A DNA stretch of 64,000 nt from G965197715 sp965247615 (GCA_965247615.1 OZ252022.1:2232001-2296000); one strand, 5' to 3'; counted from the stretch's first letter, positions 55,778 through 64,000 are shown. The notes: generated by a model from the letters alone, not told the origin. Program-made: numbers and translations.

Positions 55778-57046
55778 CTATGTTTGGGCCTTTTCGGCGG
55801 CGTCCGCCGCCTGGTGGAAGAGCTCCTCGACGAGCTGGATGATGGGGCTGAAGCCCTGGGCTGTGTACTGTGCTGCGCCGGTGCGGCGGCGCCTGCCGTA
55901 GAAGGCGTTCTCTGACTCCAAGTCTATGCGGATGTTCTGGGCGGGGTCGCGGAAGACGCACATGGGGTCGACGCCCTCGGCGACGCGCTCCATCTGGTCG
56001 CGGAGCAGCCGGCGGTAGAGGATGATGCCCTTGTCGGACTCCGCGAGGCGTTCGAGGTGGCGCTCGGCCAGGGGTCCCTGGGTGGACCAGGCCATGAAGT
56101 CCTGGCCGACGGTGTAGTAGGTGGCGTGGCGTCCGTGCTCGTCCCTGAGGGGCGCGTCGTAGAAGGGGACGGTGTCCTGGGTCGGGACGCGGACGGCGGG
56201 GCCGGGGTCGTAGCAGGTGTACGCGACCTGGAGGGTGTGGGTGTCGTCGACGGGAACGCGGTACTGGAACTCGGGCCAGCCGGAGCCGCCGCCGGTGCGG
56301 AGGATGTTGGGGAAGACGATGGGGTGGCCGAGGCGCCAGAGGTCGTCGTCCTCGGAGCCGCCCTCGACGACGCGGCGCTTCACGATGCCGTAGTCGAAGA
56401 GGTCGAACGCGATCTTAAGGTGCCGCTTCAGGAAGGGGCGGTAGGACGGGGGGCACTCTTCGCCGCGGGACTCGAAGACGTGCTTGGCGAACCAGCCGTG
56501 GAGCCACTCCAGGTGGACGGGGTCCAGGGAGTTTTCCATGCACTGGAGCCAGTTGCAGGGGAGGAGGGTGAAGGCAACGTCGCGGAGGCAGTTTTCCTTG
56601 ACGAAGATGTCCCAGCGGGGCAGCAGGGGCGCGGGCTCCGGGCCGAGGTAGGCGAAGATGAGGCCGCCGAGCTCCTCGACGGGGTAGACGAGGGCGGTGA
56701 CGCGGTCCTTGAAGGTGCTGTCCGGCGCCTCGGCGGGCATTTCGAGGCAGCGGCCGGTCTGGTCGAAGAGCCATCCGTGGTAGGGGCAGCGGAGGCCGTG
56801 CTGCTCGGGTATGCCGTAGAGGAGGTTGACGCGTCGGTGGGGGCACGACTCCTGGACGAGGCCGAGTCTCCCGGAGCGGTCCTTGTAGAGGACGAGGTCT
56901 TCGCCGAGGAGGCGCACTGCCTTGGTGGGGTTGCCGTCGAGCTCGGCGGCGGCGGCGATGGGGTGCCAGTAGCGCCGCATGAGCTCGCCCATGGGCGTGC
57001 CGGGGGCTACGCGGGCGATGCGGTGGTTCTCACGCACACTGAGCAA
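55778..57046 (-). CDS. Rieske [2Fe-2S] aromatic-ring oxygenase, alpha subunit type
   Basis: 422 aa. Rieske cluster ligands are CPH (Cys68, His70) and CPYH (Cys87, His90). The catalytic domain has the mononuclear-iron motif ENSLDPVHLEWLH (about 170-182), with the two His of the 2-His-1-carboxylate facial triad; QVAYTCYDP follows in the C-terminal sheet. Length and single-gene arrangement resemble phthalate/vanillate-type oxygenases that use a separate reductase; no reductase gene is nearby. The only start with a ribosome binding site (GGAGG at nine bases) is the TTG at 57046; GTG at 57037 is the alternative. Confidence 0.9.
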   Translation of the reverse strand: MLSVRENHRIARVAPGTPMGELMRRYWHPIAAAAELDGNPTKAVRLLGEDLVLYKDRSGRLGLVQESCPHRRVNLLYGIPEQHGLRCPYHGWLFDQTGRCLEMPAEAPDSTFKDRVTALVYPVEELGGLIFAYLGPEPAPLLPRWDIFVKENCLRDVAFTLLPCNWLQCMENSLDPVHLEWLHGWFAKHVFESRGEECPPSYRPFLKRHLKIAFDLFDYGIVKRRVVEGGSEDDDLWRLGHPIVFPNILRTGGGSGWPEFQYRVPVDDTHTLQVAYTCYDPGPAVRVPTQDTVPFYDAPLRDEHGRHATYYTVGQDFMAWSTQGPLAERHLERLAESDKGIILYRRLLRDQMERVAEGVDPMCVFRDPAQNIRIDLESENAFYGRRRRTGAAQYTAQGFSPIIQLVEELFHQAADAAEKAQT

Positions 57047-57117
57047 GGGGGCCAGCCTCCGCAGAAGGCAGCGGGGGTATCTTGGGGCGCATTGTAGGGT
57101 CGAGGGGTAGGGGTGTC

Positions 57118-57175
57118 AAGGTCGGTCGCCGGCGGTCGCTGCCGCGACAGGCATGTGGGGGGAGGGTTGGGGGGT
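57118..57175 (+). repeat. GTCGC intergenic repeat
   Basis: GGTCGCCGGCGGTCGCTGCC then GCGACAGGCATGTGGGGGG, in the intergenic region upstream of the Rieske gene. A shorter copy is at 57508-57545. Confidence 0.6.
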
Positions 57176-57507
57176 AGGGACGGCGGGGTGGGGGGTGCAT
57201 CTGGTTTGATTGATACCCCTGTGTATGATTGTAAATACTTTTCTTGCGTGTTCTGAAGCTGGAAGGTGCACAAAGGGTCCATTGTTTCCCGGCGCGAGAC
57301 CCCCCGGTAGCTTCGGCATGGCTTTGCGCGTTGATTGTTTTCGTGGCGGGAGACCTCCCTGGTAACTTCGGCGTGGCATTGCGCGGCGATGCGAATGACG
57401 GGGTGGTGGGTGCGGGAATGCGGGTGGTGCAACGGTCTCCTTTCGCGGGTCTGGTGCAGAAATACTAGGGCGTATGGCCTTGTACGGGCAACGGGAGGGT
57501 GGCAGAT
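57176..57507. other. Intergenic region with a 57-bp imperfect tandem repeat
   Basis: No supported gene. Two related units begin at about 57289 (GCGCGAGACCCCCCGGTAGC) and 57346 (GGCGGGAGACCTCCCTGGTA), each ending TTGCGCG; an AT-richer patch (57205-57245) just before them could be a promoter region. Confidence 0.45.
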
Positions 57508-57671
57508 CGGGTCGCCAGCGCGACGGCTTTGTGGGGGGAGGGTGTGCTGGGGGCGGACTGCGGGTCGATAGAGTGGACAGGGTGTTGGGCAGGGCATAAG
57601 ATTGGGCTGTTGCACAGAAGGCTGGACGGCTTCGGCGGAGCGTAGCGGCGAAGCCATGTGGAGGTCACACC

Positions 57672-58838
57672 ATGGAGTTGAAGCATCACGTCATTTCGGG
57701 AGACTCGCACCTGGAGATCGATTCCAATGCGTGGGTGCACCGGGTGCCGGAGCGGTACCGGGACCAGGTACCGCACACGATCCGGCTTCCCAACGGGGGC
57801 GACGGTTGGGTGGTGGAGGGCGAGGCGCCGCGCGAGGTGCCCTTCGACCTGTACGGGGGCCTGGGGCGGGATAACTGGCTGCCCTTTGGCCGCAAGTACG
57901 AGGGGATGGCCGGAACGGGCCCTCCGGAGCAGCGGCTTCAGGAGCTGGAACGGGGCGGGATGGACGCGGAGGTCCTGTACCCGAACCAGGTATCGGGGCC
58001 CAAGATGTGGCGGCGCATCAAGGACGACGACGCGTACCGGGCGACGGTCCGGGGGTACAACGACTGGCTTGCGGAGGAGTACTGTTCCGTGGCGCCGGAC
58101 CGGCTGATCGGCCTGGGGGTGCTGCCCTACACGGACGTGGACGACGCGATCGCGGAGATGGAGTACTGCGCCCTGCTGGGGCTCAGGGGGGTGATGCTGA
58201 GCGGGTTCCCCAACGGCCACGGCCACCCGGCGCCGGAGGACGACCGGTTCTGGGCGCGGGCCCTGGACATGGGCATGCCGATAACGGTGCACATCGACTT
58301 CGACCGGACGGGGGAGCGGGCCGGGCCGCTCTTCAAGTACCCGAAAGAGGACGCGGAGGCGCTCAAGCACACGGACCTGGTGGCGCAGGTGGCGCGCTTC
58401 GGGAGGGCCGGAGGGGTCAATGCGGTCCAGCTGGTGCTGAGCGGCGTGTTCGAGAGGTTCCCGGACCTGCACATCTTCTGGGCGGAAAACCAGGCGGGAT
58501 GGGTGCCCTTCTACATGGACATGGCGGACGTGCGGTACAAGCGACACATCCACTGGGCGCGGGAGCTGCTGGGGTTCGAGCCGCTGAAGGAGCTGCCAAG
58601 CTACTACCTGCGGCAGAACTGCTGGTGGGGGTTCCAGATAGACCCGGTGGGCGTGGAGATGCGCCACCACATGGGGGTCGACCACATGGTGTGGGCCTCC
58701 GACTTCCCGCACCAGGAGTCGGAGTGGCCGAACGACGCGGACGTGCTGGAGCGGAACTTCAGCGGGGTGCCGGAGGCGGACACGCGCAAGATGGTGTGCG
58801 AGAACGTGATCGAGTTCTTCCACCTGGACGTGAACTAG
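57672..58838 (+). CDS. Amidohydrolase family 2 protein
   Basis: 388-aa ACMSD-like amidohydrolase. N-terminal HVISGDSHLEID gives the first metal ligand region (only one His of the usual HxH), GMDAEVLYPNQ and RGYNDWLAEEY are typical of the family, ITVHIDF (about 208) carries a metal-ligand His, and WASDFPHQESEWP (about 342) has the catalytic Asp followed by the family's DFPH. ATG start with GGAGGTCACACC upstream. Related to but clearly distinct from the amidohydrolase at 18206. Confidence 0.88.
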   Translation: MELKHHVISGDSHLEIDSNAWVHRVPERYRDQVPHTIRLPNGGDGWVVEGEAPREVPFDLYGGLGRDNWLPFGRKYEGMAGTGPPEQRLQELERGGMDAEVLYPNQVSGPKMWRRIKDDDAYRATVRGYNDWLAEEYCSVAPDRLIGLGVLPYTDVDDAIAEMEYCALLGLRGVMLSGFPNGHGHPAPEDDRFWARALDMGMPITVHIDFDRTGERAGPLFKYPKEDAEALKHTDLVAQVARFGRAGGVNAVQLVLSGVFERFPDLHIFWAENQAGWVPFYMDMADVRYKRHIHWARELLGFEPLKELPSYYLRQNCWWGFQIDPVGVEMRHHMGVDHMVWASDFPHQESEWPNDADVLERNFSGVPEADTRKMVCENVIEFFHLDVN

Positions 58839-58929
58839 TCGCTGGCGCGACGGCTTGTGGTGGGAAGGTAGCGGGGCAGGTGCGGGCGCCTGCCCCGACG
58901 GTCTTGTCGGCAAGGTTGGCGGTTGTCAC

Positions 58930-59505
58930 TCAGTCTTTGCCCACCCATTCCTCGATCTCTGCAGTGACAGACTCCTTGAAGAACGACACCCTCTTGCCTC
59001 TAACCACATGTTCGGCAGAACGCCAGTCCACTTCGATATCAGGTTTCTTGCCGTCTCCCATTGATTTCTGCACATCCACTCCCGACATGCGGTCCTTCCA
59101 AGAGTTTGCGCTATGGGAGAATCCTACTCGTCCCGACCACCGGCCGAGTTCGGCATAAGACCACATATTCCCGTCATAGAGAAACCCTAAAACGTTGTCC
59201 CAATATTCTCTGTCATTCTGCCTGCGCCGTGGAATGTCGGGGATAAGCAGCGCCTCTGCAGAACTGTCCCTTACCGCATCTTCGTATCTCCACAACTCAG
59301 GGAAGCTCGGAACGTCTTCCCATTTCAGAATGCTCTTACACTCAACGTATACAAGGGTGTCTCCCTTCAGAAGAAAATCGGGAAGCCATCCTTGGATGGG
59401 ACGCTTTGGTTGTTCCCATCGCCATCCGTATCTATTGAACAGGGCGGCACAAGTAGCTTCGTGGAAAGTGTCGAAATCGTAGTCTTAGAATCTTACTTTC
59501 GGCAT
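58930..59505 (-). pseudogene. PD-(D/E)XK-like nuclease gene with an ochre stop at codon 7
   Basis: The natural start is the ATG at 59505, which has AAGGGA five bases upstream; the frame reads MPKVRF, then TAA (59487-59485), then 184 open codons to 58930. The protein after the stop has GWLPDFLLKGDTLVYVECKS, a PD-(D/E)XK core with Asp43, Glu55 and Lys57, and a C-terminal part with CpG-poor, lower-GC codon use. No good restart follows the TAA. So this is a nuclease gene recently inactivated by one base change, or a recoding case. Target unknown. Confidence 0.7.
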
Positions 59506-59639
59506 GTGATCCCTTCATGTCGAACTGTGCGCCGCGTCCCGATCCATGATCACCGCCCTCAGGACGGCCGCTGCGGGCATCTTGAAGGCCTGAGCCTCCC
59601 GGCTATTCTACCAGACAGCAGGCGGCCGTGAATCCTCCG

Positions 59640-59776
59640 GGTCTCGCCGGCCCCCGCTCATATGGTTCGAGGATCCGGAGACGCTGCAGGAGACCGTGGA
59701 CTACCTCCTTGCCCGCGTGGAGGAGGAGTACAACTATGACTACACGCGTGTGGACATCGGCGAATTGAGGCTGTAA
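59640..59776 (+). pseudogene. C-terminal fragment of an unrecognised protein
   Basis: About 40 codons ending at the TAA at 59774 (WFEDPETLQETVDYLLARVE then NYDYTRVDIGEL). No start and no upstream continuation; family not recognised. Confidence 0.35.
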
Positions 59777-59778
59777 CC

Positions 59779-60159
59779 ATGCCCCTGGACCAGGTGGACG
59801 AGTCCCTCGGCGAATACAAGCCGAGCTACGTGGTGATGGACAATTGGGCGGCGGTGGGCTCCACCCTGGAGAGCTTGGATCTGCTGCATGACTCCACGTC
59901 GGGGGATGCCGACTCGCTGGATGACAATGCGGAGTTTCGGCGGGTCTTTGATGCGTCGGCGTTCCCAGTGCACTACTTTGTGTACGCCAATGTCTTCGCC
60001 CTTGTGGAAGCCATCGACGACGCATTGGAAGGTAACGACAGGAAGACGTTCCGTAAAGACGTGCGGCCCTACGTCCAGAACCTCAGCGCCTTCCTGCTCA
60101 CGACGTCCATCACCCCTCAGGAAGTGCGCATGTCCACGATTCTGACCGCGGTTGAGTAG
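59779..60159 (+). CDS. Hypothetical protein, possibly a C-terminal remnant
   Basis: 126 aa beginning two bases after the preceding fragment's stop. It reads as real protein (SYVVMDNWAAVGSTLESLDL; YFVYANVFALVEAIDDALEG; DVRPYVQNLSAFLLTT), with a C-terminal ending resembling exported DUF3352-type proteins, but lacks a signal peptide, so it may be the end of a longer gene. Low confidence on function. Confidence 0.45.
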   Translation: MPLDQVDESLGEYKPSYVVMDNWAAVGSTLESLDLLHDSTSGDADSLDDNAEFRRVFDASAFPVHYFVYANVFALVEAIDDALEGNDRKTFRKDVRPYVQNLSAFLLTTSITPQEVRMSTILTAVE

Positions 60160-60171
60160 CGGCGCCCGCTC

Positions 60172-60192
60172 GCCCTGAGCCTGTCGAAGGGC
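60172..60192. repeat. GCCCTGAGCCTGTCGAAGGG dispersed palindromic repeat
   Basis: A single copy of the short palindromic sequence common in GC-rich environmental genomes. Confidence 0.5.
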
Positions 60193-60290
60193 GCCGCTGG
60201 CGAAGTCCTACAAGCCGAGGAATCCCGCGTAAGGTCTGCCGGGGAGAGATCTCCGCCGAGCGCTGGCAGCCGCAGCGGTCGTGTCCCGTC

Positions 60291-60780
60291 AAGTGGTGTA
60301 AGAGCGTCACCCTCGCTGATTGATCAGGCTGCCCCTGCGGGCAGATAGCGGCGGGCGACCTGCCATTCGTCGTGCTGCTCGGCGAGGACTGCCCCGATGA
60401 GCCGCCGGACCGCAGGGCGGTGGGGGAAGACGCCCACCAAATCAGTCCGGCGGCTGATCTCCTTGTTGAGGCGCTCCTGCGGATTGTTCGACCAGACCTG
60501 CCTCCAGTGGGCCACGGGGAAGGCGGTGAAGGCGAGATTATCCGGGCCTAAGTCGGCCAACAGCTCCGCAGCCTGGGGGAAGCGCTCGTCGAGCATCCCC
60601 ACCATGCGCGCGTGCTGCGCGTGAACCTCCTGGGGCGACGGCTGCTGGTAGGTGGTCCGCACCATGGTCGCCACCCACGGCTGGGCGCGACGGGGGATTT
60701 TGGAGAGCAGATTGGTCATGAAGTGGGTACGGCATCGCTGCCAGGACGCGCCAGCGAACACCGGAGCTATTCTCGATCAG
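60291..60780 (-). pseudogene. IS256-family transposase, C-terminal fragment
   Basis: Reads GASWQRCRTHFMTNLLSKIP, then HARMVGMLDERFPQAAELLA, AFPVAHWRQVWSNNPQERLN and RRTDLVGVFPHRPAVRRLIG to a stop at 60324; the element end CCGTCAAGTGGTGTAAGAGC lies at 60287-60306. It is closely related to the copy at 23016 but without its frameshift and internal TAG. The N-terminal half is missing. Confidence 0.85.
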
Positions 60781-60799
60781 CGGCGGAGCGCACCTCATC

Positions 60800-61090
60800 T
60801 TACCAAGCCGGCAAAAGCCCAACCACTGTCTGCCGAATCACCGAGCCGAAGTCGATGCCTACATGTCCTTGATCACCACGATGGGATGTGACGTCGATGT
60901 ACGCGGAGGGAACGCCCGTACTCGTCTCCCTCTTGACCCGAATCTCGACGCCGTACTCGGCAAGGTTGACGAGCTCGCCCGCTGCTTCGAGGCCCTGGCT
61001 GGCTAGCTCCCCTGCGTGTGGCGCTCCAAGGTTGGCCACCGGAAGGGCGTACTGATGGACAAGCACAGCAGTAGTGCCTTGAAAGACCAT
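60800..61090 (-). CDS. Hypothetical protein truncated at the IS256 junction
   Basis: About 96 aa from the ATG at 61090. Protein-like sequence (TTAVLVHQYALPVANLGAPH; GVEIRVKRETSTGVPSAYID) with no recognised domain. Its end coincides with the IS256 fragment border, so the C-terminus is probably not original. Confidence 0.4.
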   Translation of the reverse strand: MVFQGTTAVLVHQYALPVANLGAPHAGELASQGLEAAGELVNLAEYGVEIRVKRETSTGVPSAYIDVTSHRGDQGHVGIDFGSVIRQTVVGLLPAW

Positions 61091-61131
61091 TGCGGTCCTC
61101 CGCCCCAACGCGTCACAATGCACGAGCCAAG

Positions 61132-61210
61132 GGCCTCGGCGGGATCACTGACTGCCGAGCCACATCTCAAAGACGGTTCTGCCTATCGTCCAATCAGGCC
61201 CACCATGCCG
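61132..61210 (-). repeat. Copy A of a sequence flanking the UDG-like pair
   Basis: Minus strand reads GPDWTIGRTVFEMWLGSQ then a stop; a related copy (GGPSWTVGSTIFEMWMGLS) in the same orientation is at 63064-63141, on the other side of the two-gene unit. Confidence 0.5.
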
Positions 61211-61287
61211 CTGGCTAGGGTCAAGGAGAGTGCATAAGTCAGATGTGTGATGGACTTAGGGCAGAATCGTATGTCAGGTAGGAGTTC

Positions 61288-62064
61288 ATGAGGGAGTGGG
61301 CGAGCCTTGACGAAGTGGTGTTAGGGGTATGGAGCACGTTCGGGCAGGCATCTGGCCTCCCATCACGTGTCAGCCCCTCAATGCCGATACTGTTCTTCGG
61401 CGATCTCCACGCTTACTTTTCCTCGAGGGTGCGCGTCCTGAGCGTCGGGCTAAACCCCTCGCTGCACGAGTTCCCCACAGACTCCCCCTTCCGCAGATTC
61501 CCGCTTGCCGAAGGCGTCACGCTACGCGAGCCGGAGCCATACTTGGACGCTCTCTCTGCCTACTTCCGAACCGATCCTTATCGCGGCTGGTTCAGCGCCT
61601 TCGAGCCGATGCTCAACGGGCTGGGGGCGAGCTTCTACGAAGGGAAACCCTCGACGGCGCTCCATACCGACCTCTGCTCTCCCGTCGCCACTGACCCTAC
61701 GTGGAGCGGCCTCGACCCGGATGAGCAGAAGGCTCTCGAGAAGGAAGGCGGTCCGCTCTGGCATGGCCTACTGGAAGTGCTGCTGCCGCAAATTGTGACG
61801 CTGTCTGTTGCGTCCCACCATCTATCGCGCATCCAGTTCAAAGCCTTGAGTGAGTGGAGGGTCGTTCATGTGTTTGAGCGAACGGAGGCTGGCGCACTTC
61901 GTAAACGGCCTGTAGAGATTTCTGCGAGATGGTGCGAGATCGGCGGTGAGCCATCACTTTTCGTCTTCGTCCCCGCGGCACAGAAGCCGCTAGGTCGGCT
62001 GAGCAGCAACCAGAAGCGAGAAGCAGGGGAGATCATGATAGAGGTATTACGCCGTGGCAGATAA
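61288..62064 (+). CDS. Uracil-DNA-glycosylase-superfamily-like protein
   Basis: 258 aa. VRVLSVGLNPSLHEFP (about 48-63) resembles motif 1 of the UDG superfamily (GxNP at the phosphate/base pocket), LHTDLCSPVATDPTW (about 124-138) a central segment, and LSVASHHLSRI (about 170-180) the position of the C-terminal motif. Assignment to the superfamily is by pattern only; it is not a canonical Ung, Mug or family 4 enzyme. ATG start has AGGTAGGAG upstream. Its end overlaps the next gene by 11 bp, so the two are translationally coupled. Confidence 0.6.
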   Translation: MREWASLDEVVLGVWSTFGQASGLPSRVSPSMPILFFGDLHAYFSSRVRVLSVGLNPSLHEFPTDSPFRRFPLAEGVTLREPEPYLDALSAYFRTDPYRGWFSAFEPMLNGLGASFYEGKPSTALHTDLCSPVATDPTWSGLDPDEQKALEKEGGPLWHGLLEVLLPQIVTLSVASHHLSRIQFKALSEWRVVHVFERTEAGALRKRPVEISARWCEIGGEPSLFVFVPAAQKPLGRLSSNQKREAGEIMIEVLRRGR

Positions 62065-62917
62065 CCTGCGCTTCGTTCAATTCTCTCATCTGGGCCGCGA
62101 GCATGAACCCGACCCCGGCGGAGGAAAGGCTTGGAACACGCTCAACAGCCAGCATGCTCGCAAGTTTATGGAGTTCGGCGGCAAGTGGATTGAGGATGAC
62201 GGTAGCGCGAGCAGTGGCAATCTCCGTGCCTGGGGCGAGTGGGAGGCCGAATCGGACCTCGTCTGCGGACTCATTCAACCCCGCCAAGACTCGCATTATC
62301 CCCGCTACCTCTGGCACCCCTACTATATCCCGAGAGACAACTACCGATGGCTGCACAATACCGATCCCTTCATCTTCGGAGAATGGTTCCTGTATTCAAA
62401 CTGCAAACAAGTGAATGTCTCGAGCCTGGTCCACCTCGGACGAGGCTCAGTGATCGCTTTCGGAAGCGGAAGGAAGATCGGGGGTAATCGGAAGTGGGTG
62501 CTCGACACAGTGCTCGTAGTCGCTGACTCCCTCCCGTACTCAGCACCAGAGGCGCGCCGGGTGCTAGCAGATGCGGCGCCTGAGGCATTCCGCACGGTGA
62601 CCGGTGGCCCGCTTGTTGACAACGAGCAGGCCTCTTTCAGGCTCTACAGGGGAGCAACACCAGAAGATCCAGTAGAGGGGATGTTCAGCTTCTTCCCCGC
62701 AATGCCAGCGCATGGGGACGCAGGGTTTCCTCGTCCACTGATCGACCTTCCAGGCGAGTATTTCAACCCGAGGAGTTGGCAGGCTCAGAAGGGAGTGCGG
62801 CAACAGCGCACCAGTGAGGAGCTGCGCGGGCTCTGGAAGTCTCTTGTAGGTCAGGTACGCAGGGCTGGACTTCTCCTCGGAACACACGCCGCACTTCCGG
62901 AGCAGCGCAAAGTCTAG
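62054..62917 (+). CDS. Conserved hypothetical protein coupled to the UDG-like gene
   Basis: 287 aa from the GTG at 62054, inside the end of the upstream gene. It opens MADNLRFVQFSHLGREHEPD and has distinctive blocks GGKWIEDDGSASSGNLRAWG, LWHPYYIPRDNYRWLHNTDP, FGEWFLYSNCKQ and WVLDTVLVVADS; FRLYRGATPEDP and MFSFFPAMP follow. Soluble, rich in aromatic residues; I recognise no catalytic domain. The tight coupling suggests it is a dedicated partner of the UDG-like protein. Confidence 0.7.
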   Translation: MADNLRFVQFSHLGREHEPDPGGGKAWNTLNSQHARKFMEFGGKWIEDDGSASSGNLRAWGEWEAESDLVCGLIQPRQDSHYPRYLWHPYYIPRDNYRWLHNTDPFIFGEWFLYSNCKQVNVSSLVHLGRGSVIAFGSGRKIGGNRKWVLDTVLVVADSLPYSAPEARRVLADAAPEAFRTVTGGPLVDNEQASFRLYRGATPEDPVEGMFSFFPAMPAHGDAGFPRPLIDLPGEYFNPRSWQAQKGVRQQRTSEELRGLWKSLVGQVRRAGLLLGTHAALPEQRKV

Positions 62918-63436
62918 GCGGGGGCAAGGCGCGCAGGACTCTTCCTTTGTCTTGGACTAGCCTTGTCGCGGCCTGGGTCCCTGGCAGGCTGATGAAGAAC
63001 GCGAGTTGGAGGGTCTAGGGAGAGGGTCGGTGATGCTTGACCCGATCGCCTCAACAGGCTCAGGCCCATCCACATCTCGAAAATAGTACTGCCTACCGTC
63101 CACGAAGGTCCGCCAAACGGGATAAGATCGAGAACCTTCACGTTGAGGTTCAGGTTGGTGCTATCGGGGCTTTAACCTAGGAGTCTGCCCAGCATCGTGC
63201 CAGGTGATATTGAGAGGTTGAAGGATAACGCATAACAGTGTTCACTTTCGGCTTACCGATGACTTGCAAGGAATTGCTCACTGGCTCGATCGGGTCACAC
63301 TGATTTCTTCGATGGCTGCCGTCCTATCGGCATGTGCTGGAGAGCCAATGTCCAAGAGGACTTTACTGCGCACCAATGCGACCGAATCGGCACTCGGGGT
63401 GCTGGCCCTTGCAGATTACGCTAAAGGAGAGCGAGG
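62918..63436. other. Decayed stretch
   Basis: No intact gene. It includes copy B (63064-63141, minus strand) of the sequence at 61132-61210 and short open frames without protein character. Confidence 0.4.
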
Positions 63437-63770
63437 GTCGGCATACCCAAGGTCGAGAACCCTGACGTTACGCAAGTATTCGACGGCTACCCGGAGCTCA
63501 TGCGCAGGAAGACGAAGCGCCTGCGGCAGCTAATCCTGGACACGGCATCGGAGACGGAGGGCGTCATCGCCCTGGAGGATACCCTGAAATCGGGAGAGCC
63601 CAGCTACCTCACTCTGGGCGGTAGCACTTTCAGAATAGGCTGAAAGACCAGGGCGCCCCACCAGTACGCGATGATGTGTTCACTTCAATCGCAACACTTC
63701 GCTGGTCGACATGTTCACTGAGGTCTACGGGCATGTGTTCACCTTCGAGGGCAGCCGGACGTGCTCGTCA
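63437..63770 (+). pseudogene. DUF1801-family gene, decayed
   Basis: First frame (63437-63643) reads DVTQVFDGYPELMRRKTKRL, then RQLILDTASETEGVIALEDT and GEPSYLTLGGSTFRIG and a TGA; a second frame about 50 bases later continues NRNTSLVDMFTEVYGHVFTF and EGSRT. Together they follow the order of DUF1801 (YdhG-like) proteins, so this is one gene broken by at least a stop and a frameshift. Nothing supported from 63771 to 64000. Confidence 0.65.
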
Positions 63771-64000
63771 CGGACTTTAGGGCTCCCTGATCTCGGTGAC
63801 GCACAAAACGTTACTAGAGTCCCTGAACCAACGAGGGGCGCTTGCGATTAGTTTCTTGGGAACTCTTAACGGAGTGACCGTGATCCAGACGATTCCGCTC
63901 ACTGTGCATAGCGGGTCCGAGACCGAACGCCGCATTCACTGGTTGGTCCGAGGATAGGGAATAGTCATGGTGGGACATTCAGCGCTCTGTCCGGAACCTT

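Noticed and set aside
54585..55901. Long plus-strand open frame opposite the second bicupin
   Set aside because: Low-complexity Gly/Val/Glu-rich translation, antisense to a well-conserved gene; similar antisense frames at 57465-58913, 33582-34751, 35149-36177, 16894-17781 and 18617-19360 were rejected for the same reason.

Overview
The window is GC-rich chromosomal DNA that looks like a Chloroflexota genome, probably a Dehalococcoidia/SAR202-type lineage. The pointers are the combination of paralogous two-domain cupins, family 2 amidohydrolases, CaiB/BaiF CoA transferases, MmgE/PrpD and acetamidase genes with a T-box leader on leuS and a long, Alu-containing SRP RNA. The phylum call is inference from gene content; no rRNA or tRNA gene was recognised.

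Region by region: 1-13.2 kb is housekeeping sequence (partial aspS, ispE, rsmA, SRP RNA, galU, a DinB-like gene, lepA, a beta-hydroxyacid-dehydrogenase homologue, an SMP-30 protein, a DUF192 lipoprotein, T-box plus leuS). 13.2-16.5 kb is a prophage-remnant hot spot: a frameshifted terminase-small-like gene, an HNH gene enclosed by perfect 24-bp inverted repeats, a pentapeptide-TIR gene running out of frame into the last 50 codons of a terminase large subunit, and a coiled-coil tail-anchored protein with duplicated segments. 16.6-22.2 kb is catabolic (bicupin, amidohydrolase, two CoA transferases).

22.7-43.0 kb is a transposon graveyard (IS21, IS256, IS5, IS1182, IS3, IS1380 and IS481-like pieces, most broken) with a few intact genes between them: an MFS transporter with a long C-terminal extension, MmgE/PrpD, acetamidase/formamidase and a small thioredoxin-like gene. 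In its middle, between two same-orientation IS5-type remnants, lies a lower-GC TIR-STAND NTPase gene split by one in-frame TAG codon. A dihaem-peroxidase gene is truncated at a 455-bp dispersed repeat and then fused in frame to a DprA-like tail.

43.1-58.9 kb returns to mostly intact genes: nhaA, aroE, recG, argS, a PLD/zinc-finger protein, a GNAT gene broken by a 14-bp duplication, a gamma-carbonic anhydrase, an alpha/beta hydrolase, a second bicupin next to a Rieske oxygenase, and another amidohydrolase. 58.9-64 kb is accessory again: a PD-(D/E)XK-like nuclease gene with a stop at codon 7, an IS256 remnant, a translationally coupled pair (uracil-DNA-glycosylase-like protein plus a conserved unknown) between related sequence copies, and a decayed DUF1801 gene.

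The most interesting material is the set of TIR and nuclease genes in islands bounded by repeats and mobile-element debris. Several are interrupted by single lesions, which suggests recent inactivation of defence functions or, less likely, recoding.
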